Part shown: piece by piece, positions 25,762 through 34,246 of the stretch
How the letters are laid out: every line of letters starts with the position of its first letter
How positions within the stretch are numbered: position 1 is the stretch's first letter
Assembly (NCBI RefSeq): GCF_017315985.1
Contig: NZ_JAFLVR010000010.1
Span: 1 to 64,000 of the forward strand
DNA length: 64,000 nt
Direction: 5' to 3'
Source: Candidatus Enterococcus murrayae
GTDB taxonomy: Bacteria > Bacillota > Bacilli > Lactobacillales > Enterococcaceae
Notes under the pieces: generated by a model
The model's input: only the letters and a program-made list of their open reading frames with translations
What the model was told of the DNA's origin: nothing
Databases searched by the model: none
Made by a program: the position numbers and the translations under genes

Positions 25762-26352
25762 ATGAAGACTATCAAAATAAAAAAACTTGTATCCACCTTT
25801 AAAAACAGTGTCGGCGAAAAACATAATCTGACGATCAAAAGCCCGACTGTTGATAAAACGCCCGAAGAAGTTCATGAAGCCTTGGAATTACTGACCACCT
25901 TAGATATTTTTGAAGAAGAAAACGGGATAAAAACCTTTGCGGAAGTCGTCACTGCTAAATACGTCGAAACAGTAAAATACATTCAATTCAATCCAGAAGC
26001 TCCAGTTGAATCCGAGCCTTTGCCAGAAAAACCAGTTGAAAGGCCTGTGCCCAGCTCCATCAAACCAATCAACTATGAAAAATATATTGACTTAGTCTGC
26101 CCGCAGGCTTTGGGCGAGAGACCCGATAGCGCCCTGAATACCTTACCGATTCATCGAACTGACAACATAGGCCGATCACTGCCTTCAAAAGACAGCGAAA
26201 ATCCTAAATCGAGTATTTCAGAACCGTCCCTTCTATCGAATGAAGAGTCCACAATAACCACTCCGAAAAATAAAAAAGTGAAACGGAAGAAAGGCCTTAT
26301 TCAATGGATACTGCAAAAATATCGAGAAAAAACAGCTGAAACGTCTTCTTAA
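25762..26352 (+). CDS. DUF2922-like protein with long proline/basic tail
   Basis: 196 residues. Residues 1-70 fit the DUF2922 pattern (VSTFKNSVGEKHNLTIKSP, then DIFEEENGIKTFAEVVTAKYVET). Most family members end there at about 70-75 residues. Here a long low-complexity extension follows: a proline/glutamate region (about 80-105), a linker with serine-rich segments, and a strongly basic C-terminus (TPKNKKVKRKKGLIQWILQKYREK). Start at 25762 is preferred over 25753 because AAAGG would otherwise touch the ATG. Role unknown; the basic tail could bind nucleic acid or membrane. Confidence 0.6.
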   Translation: MKTIKIKKLVSTFKNSVGEKHNLTIKSPTVDKTPEEVHEALELLTTLDIFEEENGIKTFAEVVTAKYVETVKYIQFNPEAPVESEPLPEKPVERPVPSSIKPINYEKYIDLVCPQALGERPDSALNTLPIHRTDNIGRSLPSKDSENPKSSISEPSLLSNEESTITTPKNKKVKRKKGLIQWILQKYREKTAETSS

Positions 26353-26377
26353 AGAGGACTTCAGCTGCTCGTTTTGA
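26334..26377. terminator. Bidirectional terminator between convergent genes
   Basis: AGCTGAA-CGTC and GGAC-TTCAGCT pair across the DUF2922 gene stop codon, with GTTTTG on the plus side and GTTTTTTC on the minus side. It serves the DUF2922 gene and the convergent binding-protein operon. Confidence 0.75.
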
Positions 26378-26474
26378 ATACTTTTAATCGCACACTCACT
26401 CTATCATTCGTGCTTCCTATTGATGATGTTGCGTTTGAATATACTCTCGCATCAATATGGGGAACGAAGCTAGA

Positions 26475-27305
26475 TTATTGGTCAGCTGATACTGGCTTTA
26501 CAGAGCCGTCCCATTTTTCCAATATCCAATTTTGTACATCTTCATTGTGCAAAACCTTTATCAATTTTTTTATTCGCGGATCATCTTTATCTTCTTTTCG
26601 AACGGCAATGATATTTCCATATGGGGAATTGTCTTCTTCCAACAAGATGGCATCTTTCACCGGGTTTAATTTGGCTTGATAGGCAAAATTTGCGTTGATC
26701 GCAACTAGCTCGCCTTCTTCATTATTATAAGCACTCGTTAGCAGCGATGGATCGATCGAATGTTCGAACTTAAGGTTTTTCGGATTGTCTTCGATGTCTT
26801 CAAAGCTGGCGGTTTCGATAGCAACGCCTTCTTTGACCTTAACTAAATCCGCATTTTGAAGAATCGTAATAATTCTTCCCCAATCTGACACCGAATTTGA
26901 GGTGATGATCGTTGCCCCGTCTTTTAATTCATCAAGTGATTTGATTTTTTTGGAGTACAGTCCCATTGGTTCGACATGGACAGCCCCGGCATCCGCAAAT
27001 TTGTAGCCATTCTCTTTTATCGCTTGTTCAAAGAACGGGACATGTTGGAAATAATTTGCGTCGATATCCTTATCAGCTAAGGCTTTGTTTGGCAGAATAT
27101 AATCGTCGAAGTTTTTGATTTCTAATTTGACCCCTTCTTTTTCCAATAACGGCTTCACATGCTCTAAAATTTCTCCATGTGGAGTGGTCAATGTGCCGAT
27201 CACCAAAGTGTCTTCTTTCTTTTCATTCGTTGAGGGCTTGGTACAGCCCACTAATATTAGAGCCAGTGTAAATAAAATCGAAAAAAAGATCGTTTTTCTC
27301 TTCAT
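26475..27305 (-). CDS. NlpA/MetQ-type substrate-binding lipoprotein
   Basis: 276-residue ABC-transporter binding protein of the methionine (NlpA) family. A lipoprotein signal peptide ends in LILVGC with Cys20 as lipidation site; the mature part has TLTTPHGEILEHVKPLLE, DANYFQHVPFFEQAIKENGY and VHVEPMGLYSKK, all typical of MetQ. Start 27305 is chosen because GGGG lies seven bases upstream and the signal peptide begins MKRKT. No ATPase or permease gene accompanies it here, so it must use a transporter encoded elsewhere. It is the last gene of the T-box-controlled operon, fitting methionine or a methionine derivative as ligand. Confidence 0.9.
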   Translation of the reverse strand: MKRKTIFFSILFTLALILVGCTKPSTNEKKEDTLVIGTLTTPHGEILEHVKPLLEKEGVKLEIKNFDDYILPNKALADKDIDANYFQHVPFFEQAIKENGYKFADAGAVHVEPMGLYSKKIKSLDELKDGATIITSNSVSDWGRIITILQNADLVKVKEGVAIETASFEDIEDNPKNLKFEHSIDPSLLTSAYNNEEGELVAINANFAYQAKLNPVKDAILLEEDNSPYGNIIAVRKEDKDDPRIKKLIKVLHNEDVQNWILEKWDGSVKPVSADQ

Positions 27306-27331
27306 ATGTTTTCCCCTTTTTATCATTACTA

Positions 27332-28093
27332 TTAAAAATGACCGTAGTATCTATTTTGAACGACCGAAGAATGAACCCATCGGATCAGAGTGATAAAGTC
27401 AAAAACCGGTAGACCCGCTGCCTGTTGGATCGCATAGGAATATGGCGGCAGATCGCTGCATTCAAGTAATATCGCGCCAATCTCAGGTGCTTTCTCCAGC
27501 TCTTTTTTTACCGTCGCCACTAGATCGGCTTCTAACGTTGGATTGTCTAACGTCGTTTTTCCCCAGCGAATGGGGGCGAAGCTTTCCAAAGAACCGATCT
27601 CACAAATAATACAATCGGATAAATCTGCTCCAGAAGAACGGAAAAAGTCGGCATTTATGTCTTTTCCGCTTGCTACCAGCGTTAAGATTTTCTGTTCTTT
27701 CTTAAGTCCGATGTTTATGATCGGTACTTGAACGATGCTGGATAAAAACACAGGAATATCTACCGCTTCTGCGACGGCTTCTTGAAAATGACCAAAGTAG
27801 CCGCAAGCGCCGACGATCGCTCGGACTCCTTGCTTTTCAAGTTTTTTGGCCGCTTGAACGATCTGTTCTTTGATTTGCTCGCTTCCTTCAAATAGCTGCT
27901 CGATTTCAAAATCCACCACTTCGTAAAGCACTGGAAAGTCAAAGGTCGTTGCATTTGCGACATTGCCGGGCACCTTTGGATAGATGAGATTGACCGCGAT
28001 GATCCCCACCCCGCAGCCCGAAAATGGTGTCGCGGATACTTGAAGGGTTGAGGCTAAATCTGCTTCGGTTTGAAGATTGCTTCCTTTTCTCAC
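27332..28093 (-). CDS. Aspartate/glutamate (hydantoin) racemase-like protein
   Basis: 253-residue protein of the Asp/Glu racemase superfamily, with candidate catalytic cysteines in VGACGYFGHFQ and LLECSDLPPYS. This pair of motifs is usual for amino-acid, hydantoin or maleate-type racemases/isomerases. It overlaps the upstream dehydrogenase gene by four bases (ATGA). With an opine-type dehydrogenase and a methionine-type binding protein in the same transcript, it may convert an amino acid or opine moiety. Substrate unknown. Confidence 0.78.
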   Translation of the reverse strand: MRKGSNLQTEADLASTLQVSATPFSGCGVGIIAVNLIYPKVPGNVANATTFDFPVLYEVVDFEIEQLFEGSEQIKEQIVQAAKKLEKQGVRAIVGACGYFGHFQEAVAEAVDIPVFLSSIVQVPIINIGLKKEQKILTLVASGKDINADFFRSSGADLSDCIICEIGSLESFAPIRWGKTTLDNPTLEADLVATVKKELEKAPEIGAILLECSDLPPYSYAIQQAAGLPVFDFITLIRWVHSSVVQNRYYGHF

Positions 28094-29310
28094 GAAATCA
28101 CTCCTTGTTTTAAGTAATCCAGCAAGGCTTCTTGATCTAAATGACCAATCCCTAAATCATCTAAGGTCAGTCCTTCTTTTAAGAAGTCGCGGCCAGTCAT
28201 AACGGAAGCCAATGTGATCATACTGTCGATTACCTTCGTTTCAACGCCATATTTCTTACCCAATTCATGATAAATGTGGCAGCCCACGGGAATATCCTCC
28301 GTGATATAACGGTCATGAATACTGAAAGGGCCTGTACCGATCGCCATCTCAAACTGCTCATCGAAAGGCACAATGCACTCATCCCCCATGTATTCTGGTC
28401 CTAAAATACTGGTTCTCGATAAGAAATTCTTTTTAGGGAAACGCTGAAGATCCACCCCAATCGCCTCAGCCAAAGCCACTTCTTCCAGATAAAAGGCATA
28501 TTGAACCTCAGAAATTGATTCGCAGTATGCATGAGAATAAATGGAGTACGTACTCTTATCATTTCCACCAAAGACTCTGCCCCAGTTCTCCATTACACCA
28601 ACGCCTAAGATCGTTCCCGGACAATGCAAAACAGGATTCACATTACTGAAGCCAATATCCAAGACGGTATTTCCACCTGTTGGTCCATCGCCAGTCGTGA
28701 TGGTATCGAAACAGCCGATCTCTTGTGTGCTTTGCAAGAATATCTCCTGATCTGTCGACGGCAGCGAAGCCCCTCTTAAAGTAATCGCCCGGTACATCAA
28801 GCTGACTTCCGGTGTCAATACGCCACCTTCCTTCACCACTCTGGCGCCATAGGGTGCGCTGGACCAGCCGCCAATGACCACGGATTTATCACAATTGCTT
28901 TCACGCATTTTTTTCCGTAATTTTAATGACCCAAAATTGTCTGGAATAATATGAATGATCATTCCATCCTCCAGCACAGGCACCAACTCTTCAAAAAAGG
29001 CGTCATGGGCAATTGACGGAACCGCGACGATGACCAGCTTGCAGCCAGCGACACATTCTTTGACATCCGTAGTGACTTTATTCAACACAGCTCGACCTGA
29101 ACGCTTGAAGCCATACTTGTTGTTTTGGTTTCCTGTTAGGAGGATACCTGTACGTTCGACATTTTCCAGCGTCGTTTTTGCAAAATCCGGCAGATCACAA
29201 ATATTGACTTGATTTCCACTCAAAGCGCAATCCGCTGCGATCGCTTTCGCTGCCGCTCCTCCTCCTAAAATAGCAATTGAAGCCCCATTCGTTCTTTTTT
29301 CATTACTCAA
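28090..29310 (-). CDS. Octopine/nopaline (opine)-type dehydrogenase
   Basis: 406-residue NAD(P)-dependent enzyme. N-terminal Rossmann fold AILGGGAAAKAIAADCALSG (residues 12-31, a GGGAAA loop instead of the usual GxGxxG), then VIVAVPSIAHDAFFEEL. The C-terminal octopine-dehydrogenase domain has NVNPVLHCPGTILGVG with the conserved histidine and VEEVALAEAIGV-like helices. Opine dehydrogenases reductively join an amino acid and an alpha-keto acid, or run in reverse. First gene behind the T-box leader, start 28 bases from the terminator T-run. Activity direction and substrate are unknown. Confidence 0.82.
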   Translation of the reverse strand: MSNEKRTNGASIAILGGGAAAKAIAADCALSGNQVNICDLPDFAKTTLENVERTGILLTGNQNNKYGFKRSGRAVLNKVTTDVKECVAGCKLVIVAVPSIAHDAFFEELVPVLEDGMIIHIIPDNFGSLKLRKKMRESNCDKSVVIGGWSSAPYGARVVKEGGVLTPEVSLMYRAITLRGASLPSTDQEIFLQSTQEIGCFDTITTGDGPTGGNTVLDIGFSNVNPVLHCPGTILGVGVMENWGRVFGGNDKSTYSIYSHAYCESISEVQYAFYLEEVALAEAIGVDLQRFPKKNFLSRTSILGPEYMGDECIVPFDEQFEMAIGTGPFSIHDRYITEDIPVGCHIYHELGKKYGVETKVIDSMITLASVMTGRDFLKEGLTLDDLGIGHLDQEALLDYLKQGVIS

Positions 29311-29324
29311 TACTTTTTCCTCCT

Positions 29325-29634
29325 TTATTTAAAAACAAAAAAAATCGTCCCTGATCTGTATTTAAAATACAAATCAAGGACGATGAGAATACACTAATCG
29401 CGGTACCACCTTAATTACTTGTTGCTAAACAAGTCGCTTTATCAGTTACGGAAAAATTTTCGATAACCTATCACTATAACGGGTGAACCCGTAGTATCTA
29501 AAGACTACTCCCTCGATAACTAACGCTCAAAGACCATTTTCATCATGTTCGACTATCTCTTTTCACCAAACAGAGACTCTCTGAAAATCTACCATCACTA
29601 CTCTTCTTTTCATAGCTTAATTATATTCTAATTT
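29325..29634 (-). promoter_or_regulatory. T-box leader, probable methionine (AUG) specifier
   Basis: On the minus strand the leader has the invariant T-box AAGGTGGTACCGCG (complement at 29399-29412), followed by a strong terminator stem (29344-29384) with a T-run, upstream of the opine-type dehydrogenase. In stem I the specifier-loop signature GAAC-ATG-A (complement 29543-29550) gives AUG, methionine. The UGGU in the T-box matches a tRNA with an A discriminator base, as in elongator tRNA-Met. Uncharged tRNA-Met would favour antitermination and expression when methionine is short. Confidence 0.9.
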
Positions 29635-29641
29635 AAATGCA

Positions 29642-29670
29642 ATACTACGCGAATTGTTTTTGAATGTCAA
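29642..29670 (-). promoter_or_regulatory. Promoter of the T-box operon
   Basis: Minus-strand -35 TTGACA (29665-29670) and -10 TAGTAT (29642-29647), 17-base spacer. It places the RNA start near 29634, at the head of the T-box leader. Confidence 0.8.
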
Positions 29671-29721
29671 TACTAAGTTTTCTATTCTTTTAGAAGTTTC
29701 TTTCAGCAAGCAGCTTGTGGA

Positions 29722-30042
29722 CTATTTACTCTGAACATACTCATAAACATCAATAATTTCCTTCGCCAGATCACAAAAGGCGATTGATGTCATTAAATGA
29801 TCCTGACTGTGGACCGTCAGCAAATTCATTTCAGTTGCCTCGCCTTGCGCCTCTTTTGTTAACATTTCTGTTTGGGCGTGATGGGCCTTGACTAATGCGT
29901 CTCCGGCAATCTCGATCTTACTCATAGCACCTTTGATATCCCCGCTTTTAGCAATTTCGATAGCCTCCACTGCTTCACTTTTTGCATTACCGCTGTGAAT
30001 GATGAGCCCCATAACAGCCTCTAACTGCGCCTGATTATTCAT
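29722..30042 (-). CDS. PTS lactose/cellobiose-family EIIA
   Basis: 106-residue all-helical EIIA with the phosphorylated His78 in VHSQDHLMT, the same motif as in LacF/CelC proteins. Last gene of the C-glycoside-type operon. Its partners IIB (32536) and IIC (32871) are in the same operon but are separated from it by the MFS and ROK genes. No strong terminator was seen before the T-box promoter, so some read-through is possible. Confidence 0.92.
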   Translation of the reverse strand: MNNQAQLEAVMGLIIHSGNAKSEAVEAIEIAKSGDIKGAMSKIEIAGDALVKAHHAQTEMLTKEAQGEATEMNLLTVHSQDHLMTSIAFCDLAKEIIDVYEYVQSK

Positions 30043-30070
30043 TTCAATTTTCTCCCTTCTCTAAATCTGA

Positions 30071-31003
30071 TCATACGGCATATTCTTTCAGCGTACTGAC
30101 TATTTGATACGCTGCGCCGTACATACCTGCTTCATTGCCTAAAATCGCTTTTCTTAGCCGAAAACTTCCGGAAATTTGTGGAAAAGCATAGCTGTCTATA
30201 GCCGCTCTTAACGGAGCCAAAAATAATGGTCCGGCTTCAGATACGCCGCCTCCGATCACTATCTCCTCGGGGTCTAAGGTATTCATTACTCCTGCGATTG
30301 CCCGGCCGAGATAATCGACGGTCATTTTCAATGTTTCTTTGGCCTGCGGATCATCGGCTTCGATCAAATCAAAAATTTCCTTTGTATTTGAAACAGCGGA
30401 GCGATCTGCTAGACGATTCATCGTTTTGACCATCCCATTGGCTGAGCCATAGCATTCTAAACAGTTTATATTGCCGCAGCCGCAGATTCGTTCCTCAGTG
30501 GAGTGAACTGGAATATGACCAATTTCTCCTCCCGAAGCATGCTGGCCATTTAAAATTTTGCCGTCAACGATGATCCCACCACCGACACCTGTTCCAATCG
30601 TCACAAAAACAAGATTCCGAACGTGCTCTGTAGATCCCTTCCACATTTCACCTAGAGCCGCGGCATTCGCATCATTCAGCAAAGCCACGGGAATATTTAA
30701 GCTCTTTTCGATCATTTGCTTTAAAGGAAAGTTTGTCCAGCCTAAATTGACGGCCCTTTTTACGACTTTCTCATTTACTGGGCCAGGCACCCCAATACCG
30801 ATTCCTAAAATCTCTTCTAAGCATTGAGTGCCTCGACTCATTCGTTCCCGAATACTTTGAATAATATCCGCAGGAATCTCACTACCTTCATTCGCTGTAT
30901 TTGTCGGAATGCTCCATTGATCTAGCATCAAGCCGGTCATATCAAAAAGAGCCAGCTTGATGGAGGTACCGCCAATGTCGATCCCAATTACTTTATTCAT
31001 CAT
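30071..31003 (-). CDS. ROK-family sugar kinase (glucokinase type)
   Basis: 310-residue ROK kinase. The ATP-binding motif GIDIGGTSIKLALFD is at the N-terminus, the catalytic aspartate is in LNDANAAALGE, and the zinc site is in ICGCGNINCLECYGS. Start at 31003 (or the next codon, 31000) has AGGAAG upstream. In this operon it would phosphorylate a free hexose or the sugar product released from a glycoside. Start and stop spacing (27 bases to the PTS IIA gene, 23 bases to MFS) suggests tight co-transcription. Confidence 0.9.
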   Translation of the reverse strand: MMNKVIGIDIGGTSIKLALFDMTGLMLDQWSIPTNTANEGSEIPADIIQSIRERMSRGTQCLEEILGIGIGVPGPVNEKVVKRAVNLGWTNFPLKQMIEKSLNIPVALLNDANAAALGEMWKGSTEHVRNLVFVTIGTGVGGGIIVDGKILNGQHASGGEIGHIPVHSTEERICGCGNINCLECYGSANGMVKTMNRLADRSAVSNTKEIFDLIEADDPQAKETLKMTVDYLGRAIAGVMNTLDPEEIVIGGGVSEAGPLFLAPLRAAIDSYAFPQISGSFRLRKAILGNEAGMYGAAYQIVSTLKEYAV

Positions 31004-31026
31004 TGTTTCTTCCTCTCCATGCAAAA

Positions 31027-32448
31027 TTACTCTAAACTATCTTGAACTACGACCTCTGACCTTGCTTCTCTGCTGAAGAATAACCGCACTAATAAGAACA
31101 GCTCGATCACAAACAAAATGATTAAGAACAAGAAGCCCATTCGTGAGCCATTAATCGTAGATTCCGCAATGCTCAGCGATTGATCCGACTGGCTTTGCGA
31201 AATGATGCTTGCAATGATCGAAGTCCCTGAAGCGCCGGCGAACTGCTGGAAAGTCATAATGATCGCATTGCCATTTGCCTGTTGTGTTTCATCCAGCTGT
31301 CTTAATCCGCTGGTCATCAGATTCCCAAAAGAAAAGCCAACGCCTAAAGTAAACATAAAATATAAGCCGCCGATCAGAAGATTACTCAATGTCCCGCTAA
31401 AAATAGTAAACAGCAGCAATGAAAAAGCAATCACCAAACTGCCGGTCATAATCGGTTTCTTTGCGCCGAAACGATCCAAAATCCGACCGCCTAAGGGTGT
31501 GAACAATGCCCCGAGCGTGGCTCCAGGCAATACGACAAAGCCCGATATCTGAGGTGTAGCGCCATTTACTAATTGAATGTAGTTCGGCAAAATAAACACC
31601 AAGCCCATTAAAACCAGCTGCAGAATAAAGAAACAAACTACGTGCAGACGATAGGCTCTATTTTTAAGCAGCTCCAACTGCAAAATAGGCTCTTCTAAAC
31701 CCTTTGAACGCTGAATCAGGCTGATCAAACCAACGATTCCGAAGAAAAAGGCACCGCCTACTTGAAAAGAAAAGAGACTTTTACTTCCCATATTGCTAAA
31801 GCCGATGATCGTTCCAGTAAACATGACCATAATGGACAGCAAACTGAGAACATCAAAATGCGCTTTATGAACCGGACTTTTTTGCTCGATCGTCATCAAC
31901 CCTACCACCATCGCAGCCAACATGATCGGAATCAATAAGATGAAAATAAAGCGCCAGCCTAAGCTGGTAATCACCAAGCCGCCGAATGTCGGACCAATCG
32001 CAGGTGCTATCGCCGGTATCATGGTACCAACGCCCATCATCATCCCAATCTTATCGGAAGGAACCTGCTCCAAAATAATGTTGAACATCAACGGTAAGCC
32101 AATCCCTGTTCCGATCCCTTGAATGATTCTGCCTAATAATAGAATGGAAAATGATGGCGCAAAGGCGTCAATCACTATTCCCAGAGTAAAAAAGCCGATC
32201 CCGATCAAAAACAACGGCTTATTCTTAAAGGATCGTTTGAAAAAGCCTGATAACGGAACGATAATTGCTAATACCAATAAATAAATGGTGACGAGCCATT
32301 GAACCGTTGCCGTATTTACATTGAATTCTTTACTTAATGTAGGAAAAGTCACAGTCATTGCAGTCTCAGCGAGCACGCCACAAAAGGATAAAAGTCCCGT
32401 TGAAATGATTGCTCCAATTACTTTAAGTGTTAACTTTTCTTGTTTCAT
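31027..32448 (-). CDS. MFS transporter, DHA2/EmrB-like (14 segments)
   Basis: 473-residue membrane protein with about 14 hydrophobic segments. DHA2-type motifs include LGRIIQGIGTGIGLPLMFNI, PAIGPTFGGLVI and GGRILDRFGAKKP. Most relatives export drugs. Inside a glycoside operon it may export an aromatic aglycone set free by deglycosylation, or import the glycoside. MFS carriers have been found in known C-glycoside-degradation clusters. Direction and substrate are inference. Confidence 0.85.
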   Translation of the reverse strand: MKQEKLTLKVIGAIISTGLLSFCGVLAETAMTVTFPTLSKEFNVNTATVQWLVTIYLLVLAIIVPLSGFFKRSFKNKPLFLIGIGFFTLGIVIDAFAPSFSILLLGRIIQGIGTGIGLPLMFNIILEQVPSDKIGMMMGVGTMIPAIAPAIGPTFGGLVITSLGWRFIFILLIPIMLAAMVVGLMTIEQKSPVHKAHFDVLSLLSIMVMFTGTIIGFSNMGSKSLFSFQVGGAFFFGIVGLISLIQRSKGLEEPILQLELLKNRAYRLHVVCFFILQLVLMGLVFILPNYIQLVNGATPQISGFVVLPGATLGALFTPLGGRILDRFGAKKPIMTGSLVIAFSLLLFTIFSGTLSNLLIGGLYFMFTLGVGFSFGNLMTSGLRQLDETQQANGNAIIMTFQQFAGASGTSIIASIISQSQSDQSLSIAESTINGSRMGFLFLIILFVIELFLLVRLFFSREARSEVVVQDSLE

Positions 32449-32502
32449 TTATTCTCTCCGTTTCTAATTGATACCGGTCTATTTGTAAAAAAATCGTTTA
32501 GA

Positions 32503-32528
32503 AAGACGGCGGCTAACAATTAGCCGCC
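32503..32528 (-). terminator. GC-rich hairpin between PTS IIB and MFS genes
   Basis: GGCGGCTAA-CAA-TTAGCCGCC forms a perfect 9-base stem. The following T-run is weak (GTCTTTC), so it is likely an attenuator that lowers MFS and downstream expression rather than a full stop. Confidence 0.55.
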
Positions 32529-32535
32529 GCCTGAT

Positions 32536-32859
32536 TTAATCCTTTACCAATGAAAGAGCTTGCTGTAAGACCTTCTCGCCATCCATCGTGCCATATGCGG
32601 CCATATCAATGATAGCTACTGGAAGCTGATCTTTCACTAAAGCTTTGATTTGCTTTTCTTTAAATCTCACTTGAGGTCCTAACAGGATCACATCTTTTTC
32701 CTTAAGATGATTTTTTACATCATCTACCGGTCGTGCATCAACAGTTGTCTCAATTTCTTTTTCTGTGCCGGCTTTTTCAATTTTTTCAATCAGTAAACTC
32801 GTACTCATCCCAGCATTGCACACTAACAAAATATTGATTTTTTTCATCGCTTTGTTCAC
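32536..32859 (-). CDS. PTS lactose/cellobiose-family EIIB
   Basis: 107-residue EIIB with the phosphorylation loop NILLVCNAGMSTSLL, where Cys14 follows the first strand. It passes phosphate from the EIIA to the substrate on the IIC permease. The GTG start at 32859 sits four bases from AAAGGA; ATG at 32847 is an alternative that still keeps the whole domain. Next to the IIC gene. Confidence 0.92.
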   Translation of the reverse strand: MNKAMKKINILLVCNAGMSTSLLIEKIEKAGTEKEIETTVDARPVDDVKNHLKEKDVILLGPQVRFKEKQIKALVKDQLPVAIIDMAAYGTMDGEKVLQQALSLVKD

Positions 32860-32870
32860 CCTATCCTTTC

Positions 32871-34217
32871 TTATTCCACTACCGTTGCCTGCGCTTCTAC
32901 TTCAACATCCTCAGCTTCTTCTTCTTTTTCCTTAAGCGCCTGCTGTTCGCGCTTACATTCTAAGTTATCGGCCATCTTGAAGAATGGAAAATATATTCCG
33001 ACAGATACAGCTACACAAAGAGCCTGAGCTAAAAGCATTCGCCAACCGCCTGCGATAAGTGCATTAAGAAAAGTCGGTGTTCCCGTAGGCAGCTGTGCGC
33101 CGATCATACGTGGAACCATCCCAGTCGTGATCGCTAAATAGCCAATCAGACCAGTGACTAATGGTGTGACCACAGTAGGAATCAAGAAATTCGGGTTCAA
33201 ACAAATTGGCGTCCCAAAAGTAATCGGCTCATTGATCCCAAAGAAAGTCGGGATACTTGTGATTCTGCCGATGTTTTTATACTGGTCGCTTTTAGCGAAA
33301 AAGATGAAACAAATCGCTAAACCAAGCACACATCCGCCACCGCCAATTTCTAAGAAAACAGACGTGAAGCCAAAATCAATTAAATTCGGCGGAGTAGTTC
33401 CTGCCGCTGCGGCATTCATATTTTCAATCGTCATTGTTTGAATGATCGGTGCGTATACACCAAAGATGATTGCTTTCCCGTGAATACCAAACCACCAGAA
33501 AAGACCAATTAAGGCATAGGCCACCATCACACCACCAACTGAACCGCCGATTTGTTGAATCGGAACTTGCAACACACTATAAACCAAATTATGGATACTG
33601 CCGAAGCTAGTAAAGCTAAAGCCCCAAGAAACAAGTGCCATTAAAAACGTAATGGCGAAAAATGGAATAATCGAGCTAAACGACTTCTCAACGAAGCTTG
33701 GAACACTTTCCGGCATGTGAATTGTAATATTATTTTTAACAAACCAGTAATAGAGCCTTGCGACGACTAGTCCGACAATAATACCGACAAACATTCCCTT
33801 CGAACCAATATAGTCAAAGCTGATGAAATCAACGGGCCGCACAGTATCATGAACCTGCTGCTCGATCGTTGCTAGAGGAGTCAGGATCAAGAAAGAAACA
33901 ATGGCTAGAAATCCTGGAAACATGCCTTCGATATCGAAGGACTTCGCCAAATTATAGGCGATAAAATAAACAACAATCAGCCCCATAATGTTGCTGGTGA
34001 AAATACCTGGTAATAATAGTAAAGACTTTAACCCATTCCCTTGAATGAAGTTTTGATAGCCATCAAATGGTAGATTCGCGACTAATGTACACATTGCACC
34101 CGTAATACTAGCCGGGATCGTCATAACCATCCCTTTGCTGACTGCCTTCAAATAGCGATTATCTGAAATTGTTTCTGCGGCAAGCTGGATCTTTTCGAGA
34201 TTATCAACAAAACTCAT
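32871..34217 (-). CDS. PTS lactose/cellobiose-family EIIC permease
   Basis: 448-residue permease with about ten membrane segments, the conserved FGINEPITFGTPI motif and the GIHGKAI region of the IIC substrate site. The C-terminus ends in a charged Glu/Lys-rich tail (CKREQQALKEKEEEAEDVEV) absent from many relatives. In this operon it is the most likely entry route for a glucoside, delivering it as the 6-phosphate. Whether a C-glycoside is the substrate is unproven. Confidence 0.9.
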   Translation of the reverse strand: MSFVDNLEKIQLAAETISDNRYLKAVSKGMVMTIPASITGAMCTLVANLPFDGYQNFIQGNGLKSLLLLPGIFTSNIMGLIVVYFIAYNLAKSFDIEGMFPGFLAIVSFLILTPLATIEQQVHDTVRPVDFISFDYIGSKGMFVGIIVGLVVARLYYWFVKNNITIHMPESVPSFVEKSFSSIIPFFAITFLMALVSWGFSFTSFGSIHNLVYSVLQVPIQQIGGSVGGVMVAYALIGLFWWFGIHGKAIIFGVYAPIIQTMTIENMNAAAAGTTPPNLIDFGFTSVFLEIGGGGCVLGLAICFIFFAKSDQYKNIGRITSIPTFFGINEPITFGTPICLNPNFLIPTVVTPLVTGLIGYLAITTGMVPRMIGAQLPTGTPTFLNALIAGGWRMLLAQALCVAVSVGIYFPFFKMADNLECKREQQALKEKEEEAEDVEVEAQATVVE

Positions 34218-34246
34218 AATGAAATTCTCCTTTTTTAGTTTTTTAT

